Shown here: positions 43,363 through 51,827 of the stretch, piece by piece | How the letters are laid out: the number at the start of each line of letters is the position of its first letter | Numbering within the stretch: the stretch's first letter is position 1 | Source: Lysobacter soli | Lineage (GTDB): Bacteria > Pseudomonadota > Gammaproteobacteria > Xanthomonadales > Xanthomonadaceae | NCBI RefSeq assembly: GCF_003382285.1 | Contig: NZ_QTJR01000005.1 | Coordinates: 124,001 to 188,000 of the forward strand | Direction of reading: 5' to 3' | DNA: 64,000 nt | Made by a program: the position numbers and the translations under genes | Notes under the pieces: generated by a model | Database searches by the model: none | What the model was told of the DNA's origin: nothing | What the model saw: the letters and a program-made list of their open reading frames with translations, nothing else

Positions 43363-44016
43363 GTGACTGCAAGACATTTCAGTGCCGGCATCTGGCTGGT
43401 ACTCGCCGCCGCGTGTCTGCCGGCCGGGGACGGCCAGGCGCGCGAACGCAAGCTCGAGAACCGCAACGGCGTCCAGGCGCGCGACCTCGATCCGTCGGAA
43501 AAGGGACTGGTCACCGGCGTGGGCATCGAGGCGCACGACATCCAGTCGATGACCAACCAGATGGCGCGCGACATGTTCGCCAGCGGGTTTCTCAACGGGC
43601 TCTCGAAGCCGCCGCGCATCCTGATCGACGAGCAGGAGTTCCGGAACGAAGGCTCGCAGATCATCAACCGCCGCATGATCACGCAGCGGCTGATGACCGA
43701 ACTCAACCGCGCCTCGCAGGGCCGCATGGCCTTCGTGGGACAGCGCTACGCGGGGATGGTCGCCAAGCAGCGCGAACTCAAGCGCGAAGGCGTCACCGAC
43801 GTGGGCACGACCGGCATGACCGGCGCCCAGGCCGGCGTCGACTACTTCCTGGGCGGCGCGATCATGACGCTCGACAGCCGGGACCCGAAGAGCGGCGTGA
43901 TCCAGCGCTACAACCAGATCGCGTTCGAACTGGTCGACGCCGAGACGGGCGCGGTCGTGTGGAGCGGCATGTACGAGTTCCAGCGCGCCGCTGCCGACGA
44001 CGTGGTCTACCGCTGA
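43363..44016 (+). CDS. LpoB-like penicillin-binding-protein activator (lipoprotein group)
   Basis: A 217-residue secreted protein matching the LpoB/COG3417 family: DIQSMTNQMARDMFASGFL, RILIDEQEFRNEGSQIINRR (in two parts) and TGAQAGVDYFLGGAIMTLD followed by AFELVDAETGAVVWSG are characteristic. In E. coli LpoB activates PBP1B from the outer membrane. Here the N-terminal signal (AGIWLVLAAACLPAG) has a Cys near residue 18, compatible with a lipoprotein though not a perfect lipobox. GTG at 43363 follows GGGGGAAA. It heads a run with YcfL-like and COG3014-like genes, the same trio found in other gammaproteobacteria. Confidence 0.82.
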   Translation: MTARHFSAGIWLVLAAACLPAGDGQARERKLENRNGVQARDLDPSEKGLVTGVGIEAHDIQSMTNQMARDMFASGFLNGLSKPPRILIDEQEFRNEGSQIINRRMITQRLMTELNRASQGRMAFVGQRYAGMVAKQRELKREGVTDVGTTGMTGAQAGVDYFLGGAIMTLDSRDPKSGVIQRYNQIAFELVDAETGAVVWSGMYEFQRAAADDVVYR

Positions 44017-44145
44017 CGTCCCGCGCGCCGCGACGGCGCGCCTTCCATCCCAACACACGTGCCGCCGGGACGACCGGCCGCCGCTGACGCGGTGTGCCCG
44101 GTTCCGCGCGCGGCATCCACTCGCGAGTTCCCTGAAGGAGACGCC

Positions 44146-44637
44146 ATGCAATCCTCCGCTTCCATCCTCGGCCTGACCGTCCTGGCCGCCCTCGTGCTGG
44201 TCGGCTGTTCGTCCACGCCGGCCGCACGTCCGCAGGCCATGCTCAAGTGCGACTACAAGGCGCTGAAGGCCAGTGCGCTCGTCGGCGGCCCGGCGCTGAC
44301 GTCGACCGCCTACGGCTCGGTGAAGGACATCCCGGCCGATGCGGTGCTGATCAGCGATTCCGGCCTCTACAACAGCGTCATCGTGCAGCAGCTGGCCACG
44401 CAGAACACCGCCGGCGGCACCGTGCAGGTCAACGCGCGACTGGCCAACTGCACCGGTGCGCCGATGAGCGTGCGCGCACGCACGGCGTTCCTCGATGCGG
44501 GCATGGCGCCGGCCGAACCGGTGTCGGCATGGCGCACGGTGTTCCTGCCCGCGGGCGGCATGGCGGTGTACCAGGAGTCCTCGTTCTCCACGGGCAAGGC
44601 CGCGCACTACTACATCGAACTGGCGCGCAACCCGTGA
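44146..44637 (+). CDS. YcfL-like lipoprotein (COG5633)
   Basis: A 163-residue lipoprotein: signal helix and lipobox LVGC (Cys21). The mature part is a beta-sandwich with ISDSGLYNSVIVQQLA and VQVNARLANCTGAPMSVRAR, then WRTVFLPAGGMAVYQESSF, the pattern of the YcfL/DUF1425 family, whose gene neighbours lpoB in E. coli. ATG at 44146 after AAGGAG. Its stop overlaps the start of the next gene by four bases (GTGA). Confidence 0.8.
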   Translation: MQSSASILGLTVLAALVLVGCSSTPAARPQAMLKCDYKALKASALVGGPALTSTAYGSVKDIPADAVLISDSGLYNSVIVQQLATQNTAGGTVQVNARLANCTGAPMSVRARTAFLDAGMAPAEPVSAWRTVFLPAGGMAVYQESSFSTGKAAHYYIELARNP

Positions 44638-45479
44638 GCCGCCGGACGCTGCTCTCCTGCGCGCTCGCGTGCGCCGCGACGGCGGGTCTCGCCGTGCCGG
44701 CGGTGACCGGCGCACAGATGCGCCCCGGGCAGCCGACGGTGCTCACGCCCGCCGCGCGCCCGGTGCAGCAGGTCGCCACGCCGTGGACCGCATTGCGCGG
44801 CCGGCTCGGCGCACGCAACCGCGTGATGCTGTTCTGGGAATCCACGCTCGATGACGCCGTGTCCACACGCTATCGCGACGTGGAAACCCTCGACCGCCGC
44901 GTGCATGGCAATGCCGCGCAGGTCGACGGCGTGGTCGACGGATCCAGCGGTCCGGTCGGCGTTGCCGTCGCCGGTGCGCAGGCGCACTTGCACCAGCGCA
45001 GCGAATCCTTCGTCGAAGGCGAGGGCCCCGCACACGCCGCGCTGTCGGCAGACGCCCGTTCGATGCAGTCGGTCTTCATGTCCGAACTGCGCCAGGGCGG
45101 CGTCCGCTTCATCGACCGCACGCTGGCCACGCGGCTGGCCGGGCAATCGGTGCAGGGCGAGCGGCCGAACCTGCATGCGATCGAGACGGGCGCGCTCGTC
45201 GGTCACGCGGATTTCCTGATGGAGGTGACCTCCAGCGCCGACGGCAATGCGGCGTCGGGACGCCGTTTCCATGTATCGCTGCGTTCGATCGCCACCGGCG
45301 AGACGCTGCTGGATTTCGACACGCCGGCCGACGCGGGCGAACCCGCGGTACGTCCCTACGTGGCGACGGCAAACGGCTTCGAACGCGGTACCGCGGCGCC
45401 CGCCACGCAGGCCGACACCGCACGCGTGCTGGCGAACGAAACCGGTCACCGCATGGCCGACGCGATGGTGCGTCGATGA
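44634..45479 (+). CDS. Secreted protein of the LpoB/YcfL operon, unknown function
   Basis: A 281-residue secreted protein starting with GTG inside the upstream stop (GTGA). The arginine pair and hydrophobic stretch (SRRTLLSCALACAATAG) form a signal peptide ending near VTGAQ. The mature part has FWESTLDDAVSTRYRDVETL and later FMSELRQGGVRFIDRTLATR, LVGHADFLMEVT and RRFHVSLRSIATGETLLDFD, which echo the LpoB/FlgT-like fold (a nucleic-acid-free CsgG-like domain). I infer a divergent partner of the LpoB-like protein at the cell envelope. Confidence 0.7.
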   Translation: MSRRTLLSCALACAATAGLAVPAVTGAQMRPGQPTVLTPAARPVQQVATPWTALRGRLGARNRVMLFWESTLDDAVSTRYRDVETLDRRVHGNAAQVDGVVDGSSGPVGVAVAGAQAHLHQRSESFVEGEGPAHAALSADARSMQSVFMSELRQGGVRFIDRTLATRLAGQSVQGERPNLHAIETGALVGHADFLMEVTSSADGNAASGRRFHVSLRSIATGETLLDFDTPADAGEPAVRPYVATANGFERGTAAPATQADTARVLANETGHRMADAMVRR

Positions 45480-46771
45480 GCCTGCGCACCGCGATGAACC
45501 TCGGCCGCGCCGCGCTGTTTTCCGCGCTGCTGGCCTGCACCGCGCCGTCTTTCGCGCAGGATGCGCCGTCGGCGTTGCCAGCCGGCCTGCGCCCGTACTA
45601 CGACACGCTGCTCGCCGAAGGCGAGTGGGGCGCCGTGCTCAACCTGCAGCGGCTCGGGCTGGAGGCCATCGACCAGGGACACCTGGACGTCGCCGAGCGC
45701 GCCTTCGACGCCGCGCTGGAACGCATCGAGCTTATCTACGCCAACTCCGATTCGGCGAAGAAGGCGCGTTCGCTCTGGTCCGCCGAAGGTAGCAAGGATT
45801 TCAAGGGCGAGCCGTACGAGCGCGCGATGACGTACTACTACCGCGGCCTGTTGTTCATGGCGGGCGGCGATTACGAAAACGCGCGTGCGAGTTTCCGTTC
45901 GGCCGAATACCAGGACACGATCTCCGGCCACGAAACCTACGCCGGCGACTTCGGCATGATGTCGCTGCTGTCGGGCTGGTCGTCGACCTGCGCTGGCGAT
46001 GCGGGCCTGGCCGCCGATTTCTACCAGCGTGCGGCCACGCAGAAGCCCGAGGGCCTCAAGGCGCCGGAAAAGGGCCTCACGACGCTGGTGCTGGTGGAGT
46101 CGGGCACCTCGCCGGTGAAGACCGCCACGGGTTCCTACGGCGAGGCGATGCAGCTGAAGGCCGGCGACAACCCCTTCGTGTCCGCACACGCCGGCACGCA
46201 GGAACTGCCGTTGCTCGGCGACCTCGGCTGGCAGGCGTCCACGCTCGGTGGCCGTCAGGTGGACGCGATCCTCGACGGCAAGGCGAGTTTCCGCAAAGGC
46301 ACCGAAGCCGTGGCCGGCATCGGCATCCAGGGCGCGACGATGGCCGTCAGCCTCAACGACGGCGGCGGCGCGGCCGGCGCGCTGGCGGTGGTCGGCATCG
46401 CCGCGGTGCTGGTCAGTTCGGCGAGCAAGCCCAAGGCCGATATCCGCTACTGGGACAACCTTCCCGACCGCATCTACGGCACGTTCGTGAAGGGCGGCGC
46501 GAAGACGGCGTTGTCCATCGCCGAGCAGACCGCCGACGGCGAGCGTTATCCCATCGCCGCGCCGGTGATCGACCGCACCGCCGGCGCGTGCCGCCTGGTG
46601 TTGTACCGCGCCCGCGAACCGGGCGCACTTCGCGTGCAGGCGGTGAGCAACCTGTCGGCGGGCGAACGCAAGTCGCTGCAGAAGCGCAACGAAACGCGCG
46701 ACGTGGCATTCCGCAACGAAATGGAACGTCGCTTCGTGTCGAACGACGAAGCCCTGGCTGGAGGTGAGTGA
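45476..46771 (+). CDS. COG3014-like periplasmic protein
   Basis: A 431-residue secreted protein. Signal peptide ends near SFAQD (residue 28). Residues 45-240 are helical and TPR-like (LDVAERAFDAALERIELIYA; RAMTYYYRGLLFMAGGDYEN), followed by a glycine-rich hydrophobic stretch (GGGAAGALAVVGIAAVLVSS) and a C-terminal beta domain (DIRYWDNLPDRIYGTFV). This matches the COG3014 family that accompanies LpoB and YcfL genes. ATG overlaps the previous stop (ATGA). It probably works with the LpoB-like lipoprotein in peptidoglycan synthesis control; unproven. Confidence 0.75.
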   Translation: MSLRTAMNLGRAALFSALLACTAPSFAQDAPSALPAGLRPYYDTLLAEGEWGAVLNLQRLGLEAIDQGHLDVAERAFDAALERIELIYANSDSAKKARSLWSAEGSKDFKGEPYERAMTYYYRGLLFMAGGDYENARASFRSAEYQDTISGHETYAGDFGMMSLLSGWSSTCAGDAGLAADFYQRAATQKPEGLKAPEKGLTTLVLVESGTSPVKTATGSYGEAMQLKAGDNPFVSAHAGTQELPLLGDLGWQASTLGGRQVDAILDGKASFRKGTEAVAGIGIQGATMAVSLNDGGGAAGALAVVGIAAVLVSSASKPKADIRYWDNLPDRIYGTFVKGGAKTALSIAEQTADGERYPIAAPVIDRTAGACRLVLYRAREPGALRVQAVSNLSAGERKSLQKRNETRDVAFRNEMERRFVSNDEALAGGE

Positions 46772-46772
46772 C

Positions 46773-47717
46773 GTGGTGCGAATCCTGAAAACCTGCATGG
46801 CGCTTGCGCTGTCGAGCGCGCTGTATACGAACCTCGCCCACGCGCAGGACGCCGCGTCCGCCGATCCGGCGGTGTGGGGGCCGTACGCGACGCTGGTCGG
46901 CCGCACATTCGCCGGGCAGGACGTGAGCGGATGGCCGAACTACGCCTCCAAGTCGCGCAGCATCCAGTGGGAAGAACCCGGCAAGGTGATGGTCGAGACG
47001 GGCACCGACCCGCGCGGTAGCGAGATCCCGAAGATGCGCATCCTGCCGGGCAAGCGCCCCGGCGAACTGCTGTTCGACGTCGCGCGTGCGCCGAACGCGA
47101 CGGCCCGCGTCGTCGATGCGAAGACGCTCGTGTTCGACCAGATGATGGGCTACGAGACCACCGTCAGCCTGTCCGACAATGGTTACGACATGAAGGTCAC
47201 CAAGCGCGGCGAACTGCAGGCGTCGGCGACCTATCGCGACACGGCGTCGGAGGCCTACGCGGCGCACGCGGCGCAGCAGGTGGAAAAGGAAGCCGCCGAC
47301 AAGGTCGCCGCCCGCAACGCGCTGCGTGCGGCCGGCGTGCCGGCGACGCCGGCGGCCGATGCACCGGCCGATCGCGTGTTCGCCTACCAGGAGCCGGTGC
47401 GCGGTCCGTGGGGCACGTTGCAGGTCACGCGCGGCAAGGCATGGGAAGCCGGCGCGTGCTTCGCCGCCGTCTACATCAACGGGCGCTGGGCCGCCCGCCT
47501 GGAAGACGCGGAAACCGCGCGCTTCAAGGTGCCGGCCGGCAAGGTGGAAGTGGCCGTGGCCGCCGACCCGCAGGGGCGGGGCACGTGCCGCTTCGGCCAA
47601 TCCACGCAGGAAGTGCACGAGACGGTGCTCGCCAAGGGCGAAACCGTGCACGTGTATTTCGCCTACAACGGCGGCGCGAAGTTCAGCGAAGCGGTGCAGG
47701 CGCCCGTCGCGCCCTGA
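46773..47717 (+). CDS. Secreted protein, last gene of the LpoB-like operon
   Basis: A 314-residue secreted protein. Signal peptide ends at LAHAQD (about residue 25). The first domain (30-140) is a beta structure with WEEPGKVMVETG and PKMRILPGKRPGELLFD; a helical linker AQQVEKEAADKVAARNALRA follows; the C-terminal domain (about 205-305) reads RWAARLEDAETARFKVPAGK and FGQSTQEVHETVLAKGETVHV, a PEGA/DUF2846-like beta domain. GTG at 46773 is favoured because GGAGG lies eight bases upstream; another GTG at 46764 is inside that site. It is one base past the previous stop. Confidence 0.7.
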   Translation: MVRILKTCMALALSSALYTNLAHAQDAASADPAVWGPYATLVGRTFAGQDVSGWPNYASKSRSIQWEEPGKVMVETGTDPRGSEIPKMRILPGKRPGELLFDVARAPNATARVVDAKTLVFDQMMGYETTVSLSDNGYDMKVTKRGELQASATYRDTASEAYAAHAAQQVEKEAADKVAARNALRAAGVPATPAADAPADRVFAYQEPVRGPWGTLQVTRGKAWEAGACFAAVYINGRWAARLEDAETARFKVPAGKVEVAVAADPQGRGTCRFGQSTQEVHETVLAKGETVHVYFAYNGGAKFSEAVQAPVAP

Positions 47718-47729
47718 GGCGCCGCGGGT

Positions 47730-50171
47730 TCACGCCTCGGGGCGAGGGTCGCGTGCGGCGTTGGCGTCGCACGCGGCGGCTTCATCCGGCGTGCCGCGTG
47801 CCGCCGCGCACATCGCGTCGTCGAGCACGTCGCGCGCTTCCATCGTGAAGTGGCTGTCCTTGCCCAGCTGGCGCAGATAGGCCGCATGCGCGAATTGCAG
47901 CAGCGGTATCGCGTAGGCGGGCTTCGAACGGGCCAGGTGCAACTTCGCCAGGCCCATCTGCACTTCCAGCGTGTGCGGGTTGTCTGCACCCAGCGCCGCC
48001 ACCGAGCCACGATGCGCCGCACCGAGCGTCCGCGCCGCCTCGTCCAGCCGGCCGAGGGCGAGCAGGTTCATGCCGTGCAGATAATCCACGCGCAGCCGGG
48101 TAGGGCTGCCGTGGTCGTTCGATTCGGCGAAGCTGGCGTCCACCATCGCGAACTGCTCCTCGGCCTGCCGGATACGCCCGGCACGGCTGTGCAGCACCGC
48201 GAGGTTGGTGCGTGCCTGGATCAGCGCGGTGTGGTCGCTCGCATCGAACGCCAGCTGCGATTCGACCACGCCCTCGCACGCCGGCAACCCCGCGTCGTAC
48301 TGCGCACGCCGGATGTACCAGTAGCAGCCGGCGCGTCGCGACATCAGCGTGGTTTCGACATCGTCCAGTTCGAGCTTGCGGCGCAATGCGTCGGTGTCGT
48401 CGATCAGCGCCCTGGCTTCCGTGAAGCGCGAGTCGTCGGTGAGATCGGTCGCCAGGCGGTAGCGCGCCTGCTGGGTGCGCGCATCCTCGGACCCGAGATG
48501 GCGTTCGAACAAGGCAAGCGCGCGACGCTCCTGCTCGATCGCCTGCGGGATCTGCATGGCTTCGCCGTACACCTCGCCGATGGTCATGCGCACCGTCGCT
48601 TCGACGATGGGCTGGTCACGCAGCCGCTCGTCGATGTGCACGACGGCGCGGTCGAGCGCCTCGCGGATCGTCGGCTCGCTTTTGCCGTTGGCCGCATAGG
48701 GCGACGCGGCACCGAGCACGTCCTGGTTGAAGAAGCGGTTCACCGCATCGGCGACGGCTGCGTTCTCGCGCGCGACGCGTCCGGCTTCGAGCGCCTTCAT
48801 GTAGAAGATCGATCCGGCGCCCAGGCCCACGACCAGCGCGGCCGCGGTCGCGACCAGCCAGGGACGTCGTGCGCGCTGGCGATCCATCGCGCGTTGCAGC
48901 CGCGCGTGCTGGACGCGTGCGTCGCGCTCGGCGACGAACTGCAGACGACGCTCTTCAAGATGACGCAGGCTGCGCGCCAGGCCACGTGCGGGCAGCAATC
49001 GCCGCAACGGATTGGCGGCCGCGGCGAGGGCGATGTCCTCGCACAGCAGTTCGTCGTCGATGTCGGCTTCCCAACCGGGCGCGGGCGACCGGCGCATGTC
49101 GCCGACGATCAGCTGGTACACCAGTACGCCGAGCGCGAACACGTCGCTGCGCTGGGTCGGCATCTCGCCGGCGATCACTTCCGGCGCGAGATAGAGCAGG
49201 CTTCCCGCGCGCTCGGACATCTGGTCCGCGGCGATGCTCATCGTGATGCCCAGTTCGATGAGGCGCGGCGCATGCATGGCCTCGCCGACGCCGAGGTCGG
49301 CGAGCACGATCCGCCACTGGCCGGCGGCGTCGCGAACGGGATAGAGGTTTTCCGGCTTCAGGTCCTTGTGGATCACGCCGATCTCGTGCAGCCCCGCCAC
49401 GGCATCGCACAGCTGCGCGCAGAGCGCGACACGTTGCGCGCGCGACAGCGATGGCAGGCCATCGGGCCGCGTGGCCCATTCGCCCAGATGGCTGTTGGCG
49501 AAGTAGGGCAGTTCGAGGAAAAACGGCGGCTGGCTGAGGTTCCATCCGAGCACGCGCGCCACGTCGGCAAGGTCCGCGTGCACCGCGCCGATGTAGCGCG
49601 CCAGCGCGATCTCGCGCTTGAGCCCGCGCAGGCCGCCTTCGTTCGTGGCGATCTTGACGACGCGTTCCTCGCCCTCGTCCGAGCGAGCGAGGAACGTCGC
49701 GCCGGCGCTGCCTTCGCCCAGTCGGCGTACCAGTCGCCAGCCGGGACGCTCCGGCATCGCATCGCCTTCCTGCAGCTCCGGGCCGGCATGCGATCGAACG
49801 ACGGTGCGATCGTCCGCCACGGGCTGGAAACTCACCGGCGAGGCGAGCCGGTAACCGTAACCGTGCACGGCGCGAATGGCCGAGCCCTGCGGACCGAGCG
49901 CCTGGCGCAGGCGGCCGATGGCCTTGGCGAGCGAGTTCTCGGACACGACCCGTCCGGGCCAGCCGGCTTCGAGCAGTTCCTCCTTCGTCACCACTTCGCC
50001 GGCGTGGCGAAGCAGCGCGAGCAGCACGTCGTAGCCGCTGCGGTCGAGTTCGACCTCGGCGCCGGCGAGCTTCAACGCAGCCAGCTGTTCGTCCAGCACG
50101 GCATCGCCGAACCGCCACACGCCCGGCAACGCCCCCGCAGGCGGCGTCGCCGAAGATTCCTGATGTCCCAC
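47730..50171 (-). CDS. Winged-helix / Ser-Thr kinase / TPR signalling protein
   Basis: An 813-residue three-part protein. Residues 18-112 form an OmpR/CadC-type winged helix (YDVLLALLRHAGEVVTKEEL, then VSENSLAKAIGRLRQALG). Residues 145-400 are a Hanks-type kinase: P-loop LGEGSAGATF, Lys173 in VVKIA, catalytic loop HKDLKPEN (268-275), metal site DLGVGE, and SLLYLAPEV. A transmembrane helix (about 438-458) puts the C-terminal 340 residues of TPR-like helices in the periplasm. GTG at 50171 follows GGGGG. DNA binding and phosphorylation on one membrane protein suggests a CadC-like sensor. It converges with the LpoB-like operon 12 bp away. Confidence 0.85.
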   Translation of the reverse strand: MGHQESSATPPAGALPGVWRFGDAVLDEQLAALKLAGAEVELDRSGYDVLLALLRHAGEVVTKEELLEAGWPGRVVSENSLAKAIGRLRQALGPQGSAIRAVHGYGYRLASPVSFQPVADDRTVVRSHAGPELQEGDAMPERPGWRLVRRLGEGSAGATFLARSDEGEERVVKIATNEGGLRGLKREIALARYIGAVHADLADVARVLGWNLSQPPFFLELPYFANSHLGEWATRPDGLPSLSRAQRVALCAQLCDAVAGLHEIGVIHKDLKPENLYPVRDAAGQWRIVLADLGVGEAMHAPRLIELGITMSIAADQMSERAGSLLYLAPEVIAGEMPTQRSDVFALGVLVYQLIVGDMRRSPAPGWEADIDDELLCEDIALAAAANPLRRLLPARGLARSLRHLEERRLQFVAERDARVQHARLQRAMDRQRARRPWLVATAAALVVGLGAGSIFYMKALEAGRVARENAAVADAVNRFFNQDVLGAASPYAANGKSEPTIREALDRAVVHIDERLRDQPIVEATVRMTIGEVYGEAMQIPQAIEQERRALALFERHLGSEDARTQQARYRLATDLTDDSRFTEARALIDDTDALRRKLELDDVETTLMSRRAGCYWYIRRAQYDAGLPACEGVVESQLAFDASDHTALIQARTNLAVLHSRAGRIRQAEEQFAMVDASFAESNDHGSPTRLRVDYLHGMNLLALGRLDEAARTLGAAHRGSVAALGADNPHTLEVQMGLAKLHLARSKPAYAIPLLQFAHAAYLRQLGKDSHFTMEARDVLDDAMCAAARGTPDEAAACDANAARDPRPEA

Positions 50172-50520
50172 GTGTTTCCCCCTGATGCGCGGGAAGGATC
50201 GCGCAGCGGGTGCGGGCAGCACAAGCAAGATGCGACGCTATCGGCTGAACACGGCAGGGCACGGATTCCCCGTGCGCGGGCGTCGGCCGGAAAATCACGC
50301 CAAGCGTTCAATGCGTACGGCGGGTCTCGACCCGACATTATTCAATGGACTGGCCAACTTCTATCGTAGGGGTAGATAGTTAGCTCGGTCTTCTAAGCAT
50401 GTACTTGAAGCTCGTTGGAGGTCTCGTCGGGAATCTCGGCGTGTCCAGTGGACTCGCTCCTTGGTGAGATTGCATCGGCATACGATGTTGGAACGGTGCG
50501 GCCCCGACAGAGGCATCTAA
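50172..50520. other. Intergenic stretch at the left edge of the low-GC insertion
   Basis: About 350 bp. The first 150 bp have normal composition; from about 50330 the sequence becomes distinctly AT-richer and loses the codon-position bias. A short frame from 50415 has no support as a gene. The promoter of the following gene should lie here but no clear boxes were seen. Confidence 0.45.
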
Positions 50521-51330
50521 ATGTCGAGCGCGACAGGTCCAGTTCCCGTGGCGTCGTATGCGATTGGTACGAAGGTCCTGCACAGAGGGAGGTCGCTTCG
50601 TATCTCGGCGATCCTCGGTTTCGACTATGTCGAGTTGGCAGACGAAAACACCGACGAGCGGACCTGCGCCCCTCTTTCTGAGGTCACATCTGCGTCCACG
50701 GTTGCATTCGAGAACCTCGCCTCTGCTAGCGACCAGCAGATTGGCGTGGCGCTCTTGCGGTTCCCCGATTTGGAGCCGTTCATCTGGTCACCGTGTAGAG
50801 CGGCCGATGTAGAAAAACTCCGCCTCGAACAGCCGGTTCGAAACGCAATCTTTCACGCGGAAAGTTGTGCGTGGTTGTCTCCCAGTGGGCCGAGCCCGTA
50901 TCGCGACGCGCTCAAGTACGATCGTTTTGAGGACAGGTATGTTTGGGAGGATCTTCTCTCATTTCTTTGTCGGTCTTGGGAGCGCGGCCCGGCACCGTCG
51001 CTAGCCTGCTTGGGTTTGCCCATAACCCGCCTGACCGAATTCTTTGGCGCTGCTGATAAGCCATTGTTGGAGGCGCCGCCCACCTTTGCGTACTTTCGCA
51101 GCATAGCGTCTGCGAAGGAGCGACGTGCATGTGCGTTAGTCGCGTTGGACGCAATATGCCCGGAATACGCCCAAGCGCACTTGGGCGCATTTTGTTGTTA
51201 CGGTTGGTCACGGGTTATTCGACGCATGCCAGAGGCTGCATACGAATGGATTAGCCGTCGCTCGCGGACTTGGCCAGGAAAGTGGGAGAAGACGGTGGCG
51301 AAGTGGAATAGGATTCGACAATCCGGCTAA
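50521..51330 (+). CDS. Orphan gene of atypical composition, unknown function
   Basis: A 269-residue cytoplasmic protein. Residues 12-52 (YAIGTKVLHRGRSLRISAIL, then FDYVELADENTDERTCAP) resemble the small beta domain that opens several integrase-type transposases and their accessory proteins. The rest is helical with many Trp and Cys residues (WEDLLSFLCRSWERGP; YGWSRVIRRMPEAAYEWISR) and matches no catalytic motif I know; no DDE triad is seen. GC content and codon use are lower than in all neighbours, a sign of recent transfer. Possibly a remnant of a mobile element's regulatory gene. There is no clear ribosome site. Confidence 0.6.
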   Translation: MSSATGPVPVASYAIGTKVLHRGRSLRISAILGFDYVELADENTDERTCAPLSEVTSASTVAFENLASASDQQIGVALLRFPDLEPFIWSPCRAADVEKLRLEQPVRNAIFHAESCAWLSPSGPSPYRDALKYDRFEDRYVWEDLLSFLCRSWERGPAPSLACLGLPITRLTEFFGAADKPLLEAPPTFAYFRSIASAKERRACALVALDAICPEYAQAHLGAFCCYGWSRVIRRMPEAAYEWISRRSRTWPGKWEKTVAKWNRIRQSG

Positions 51331-51827
51331 GAAGCGCTCACCTGGCAATTAATCGCCCGCTAAGGCGATTTGCGGTCGTTACGTGGCCCGACAGCTTGGT
51401 TAGTTTCGTGCCTCTATAAAGTATAGGTTCCGGCAGCGATGATCAGCGGGAAGGTTAGGTCACGATTAGGGCGGGTTATCGGGGGTGGGTCGGGCATCCG
51501 CCACGGCCCGGCTAACTCCGCGGGTGACTTGTAGACGGCGGCCGATGTCAGGCCCGGTTAAGCGGTGCGCAGTGGTGTCCGCCTTCGACCCGAAGCGGAC
51601 GGACTGCCCATGGAGGGGGAGGAACGGAAGGCTTGCGTGGAGCCTGCTAGTCCTCAAGCGTCTGCTCCATCCGTACAGGCGACAGCGAAGTCATCGCGCA
51701 AGCTCATCCTGATGCGGATGGTGGTCTGCGCGTCCGAGCTCGATGTCACCAATTGAAAAGAACGCCTCCATGGTGGTTGCCGCAGAGCATTCGACGTGCA
51801 GGCAGGAAGGCGCGGGCGCCGCCCATA
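51331..51827. repeat. Non-coding region with a FDPKRT-type intergenic palindrome
   Basis: About 500 bp without a supported gene. It contains an inverted repeat at 51577-51600 (GTCCGC...TTCG / CGAA...GCGGAC). Its frames read SAFDPKRTD on the plus strand and VRFGSKADT on the minus strand, the two peptides that make this dispersed repeat easy to recognise in many proteobacterial genomes. The segment 51340-51480 stays AT-rich like the gene before it. Confidence 0.5.

Noticed and set aside
50172-50228. Upstream TTG start (50228) for the kinase protein
   Set aside because: GTG at 50171 has a strong ribosome site and the extra 19 residues look non-coding.
47850-50369. Plus-strand open frame of about 839 codons
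   Set aside because: Antisense to the kinase gene with its clear motifs; Arg/His-rich product.
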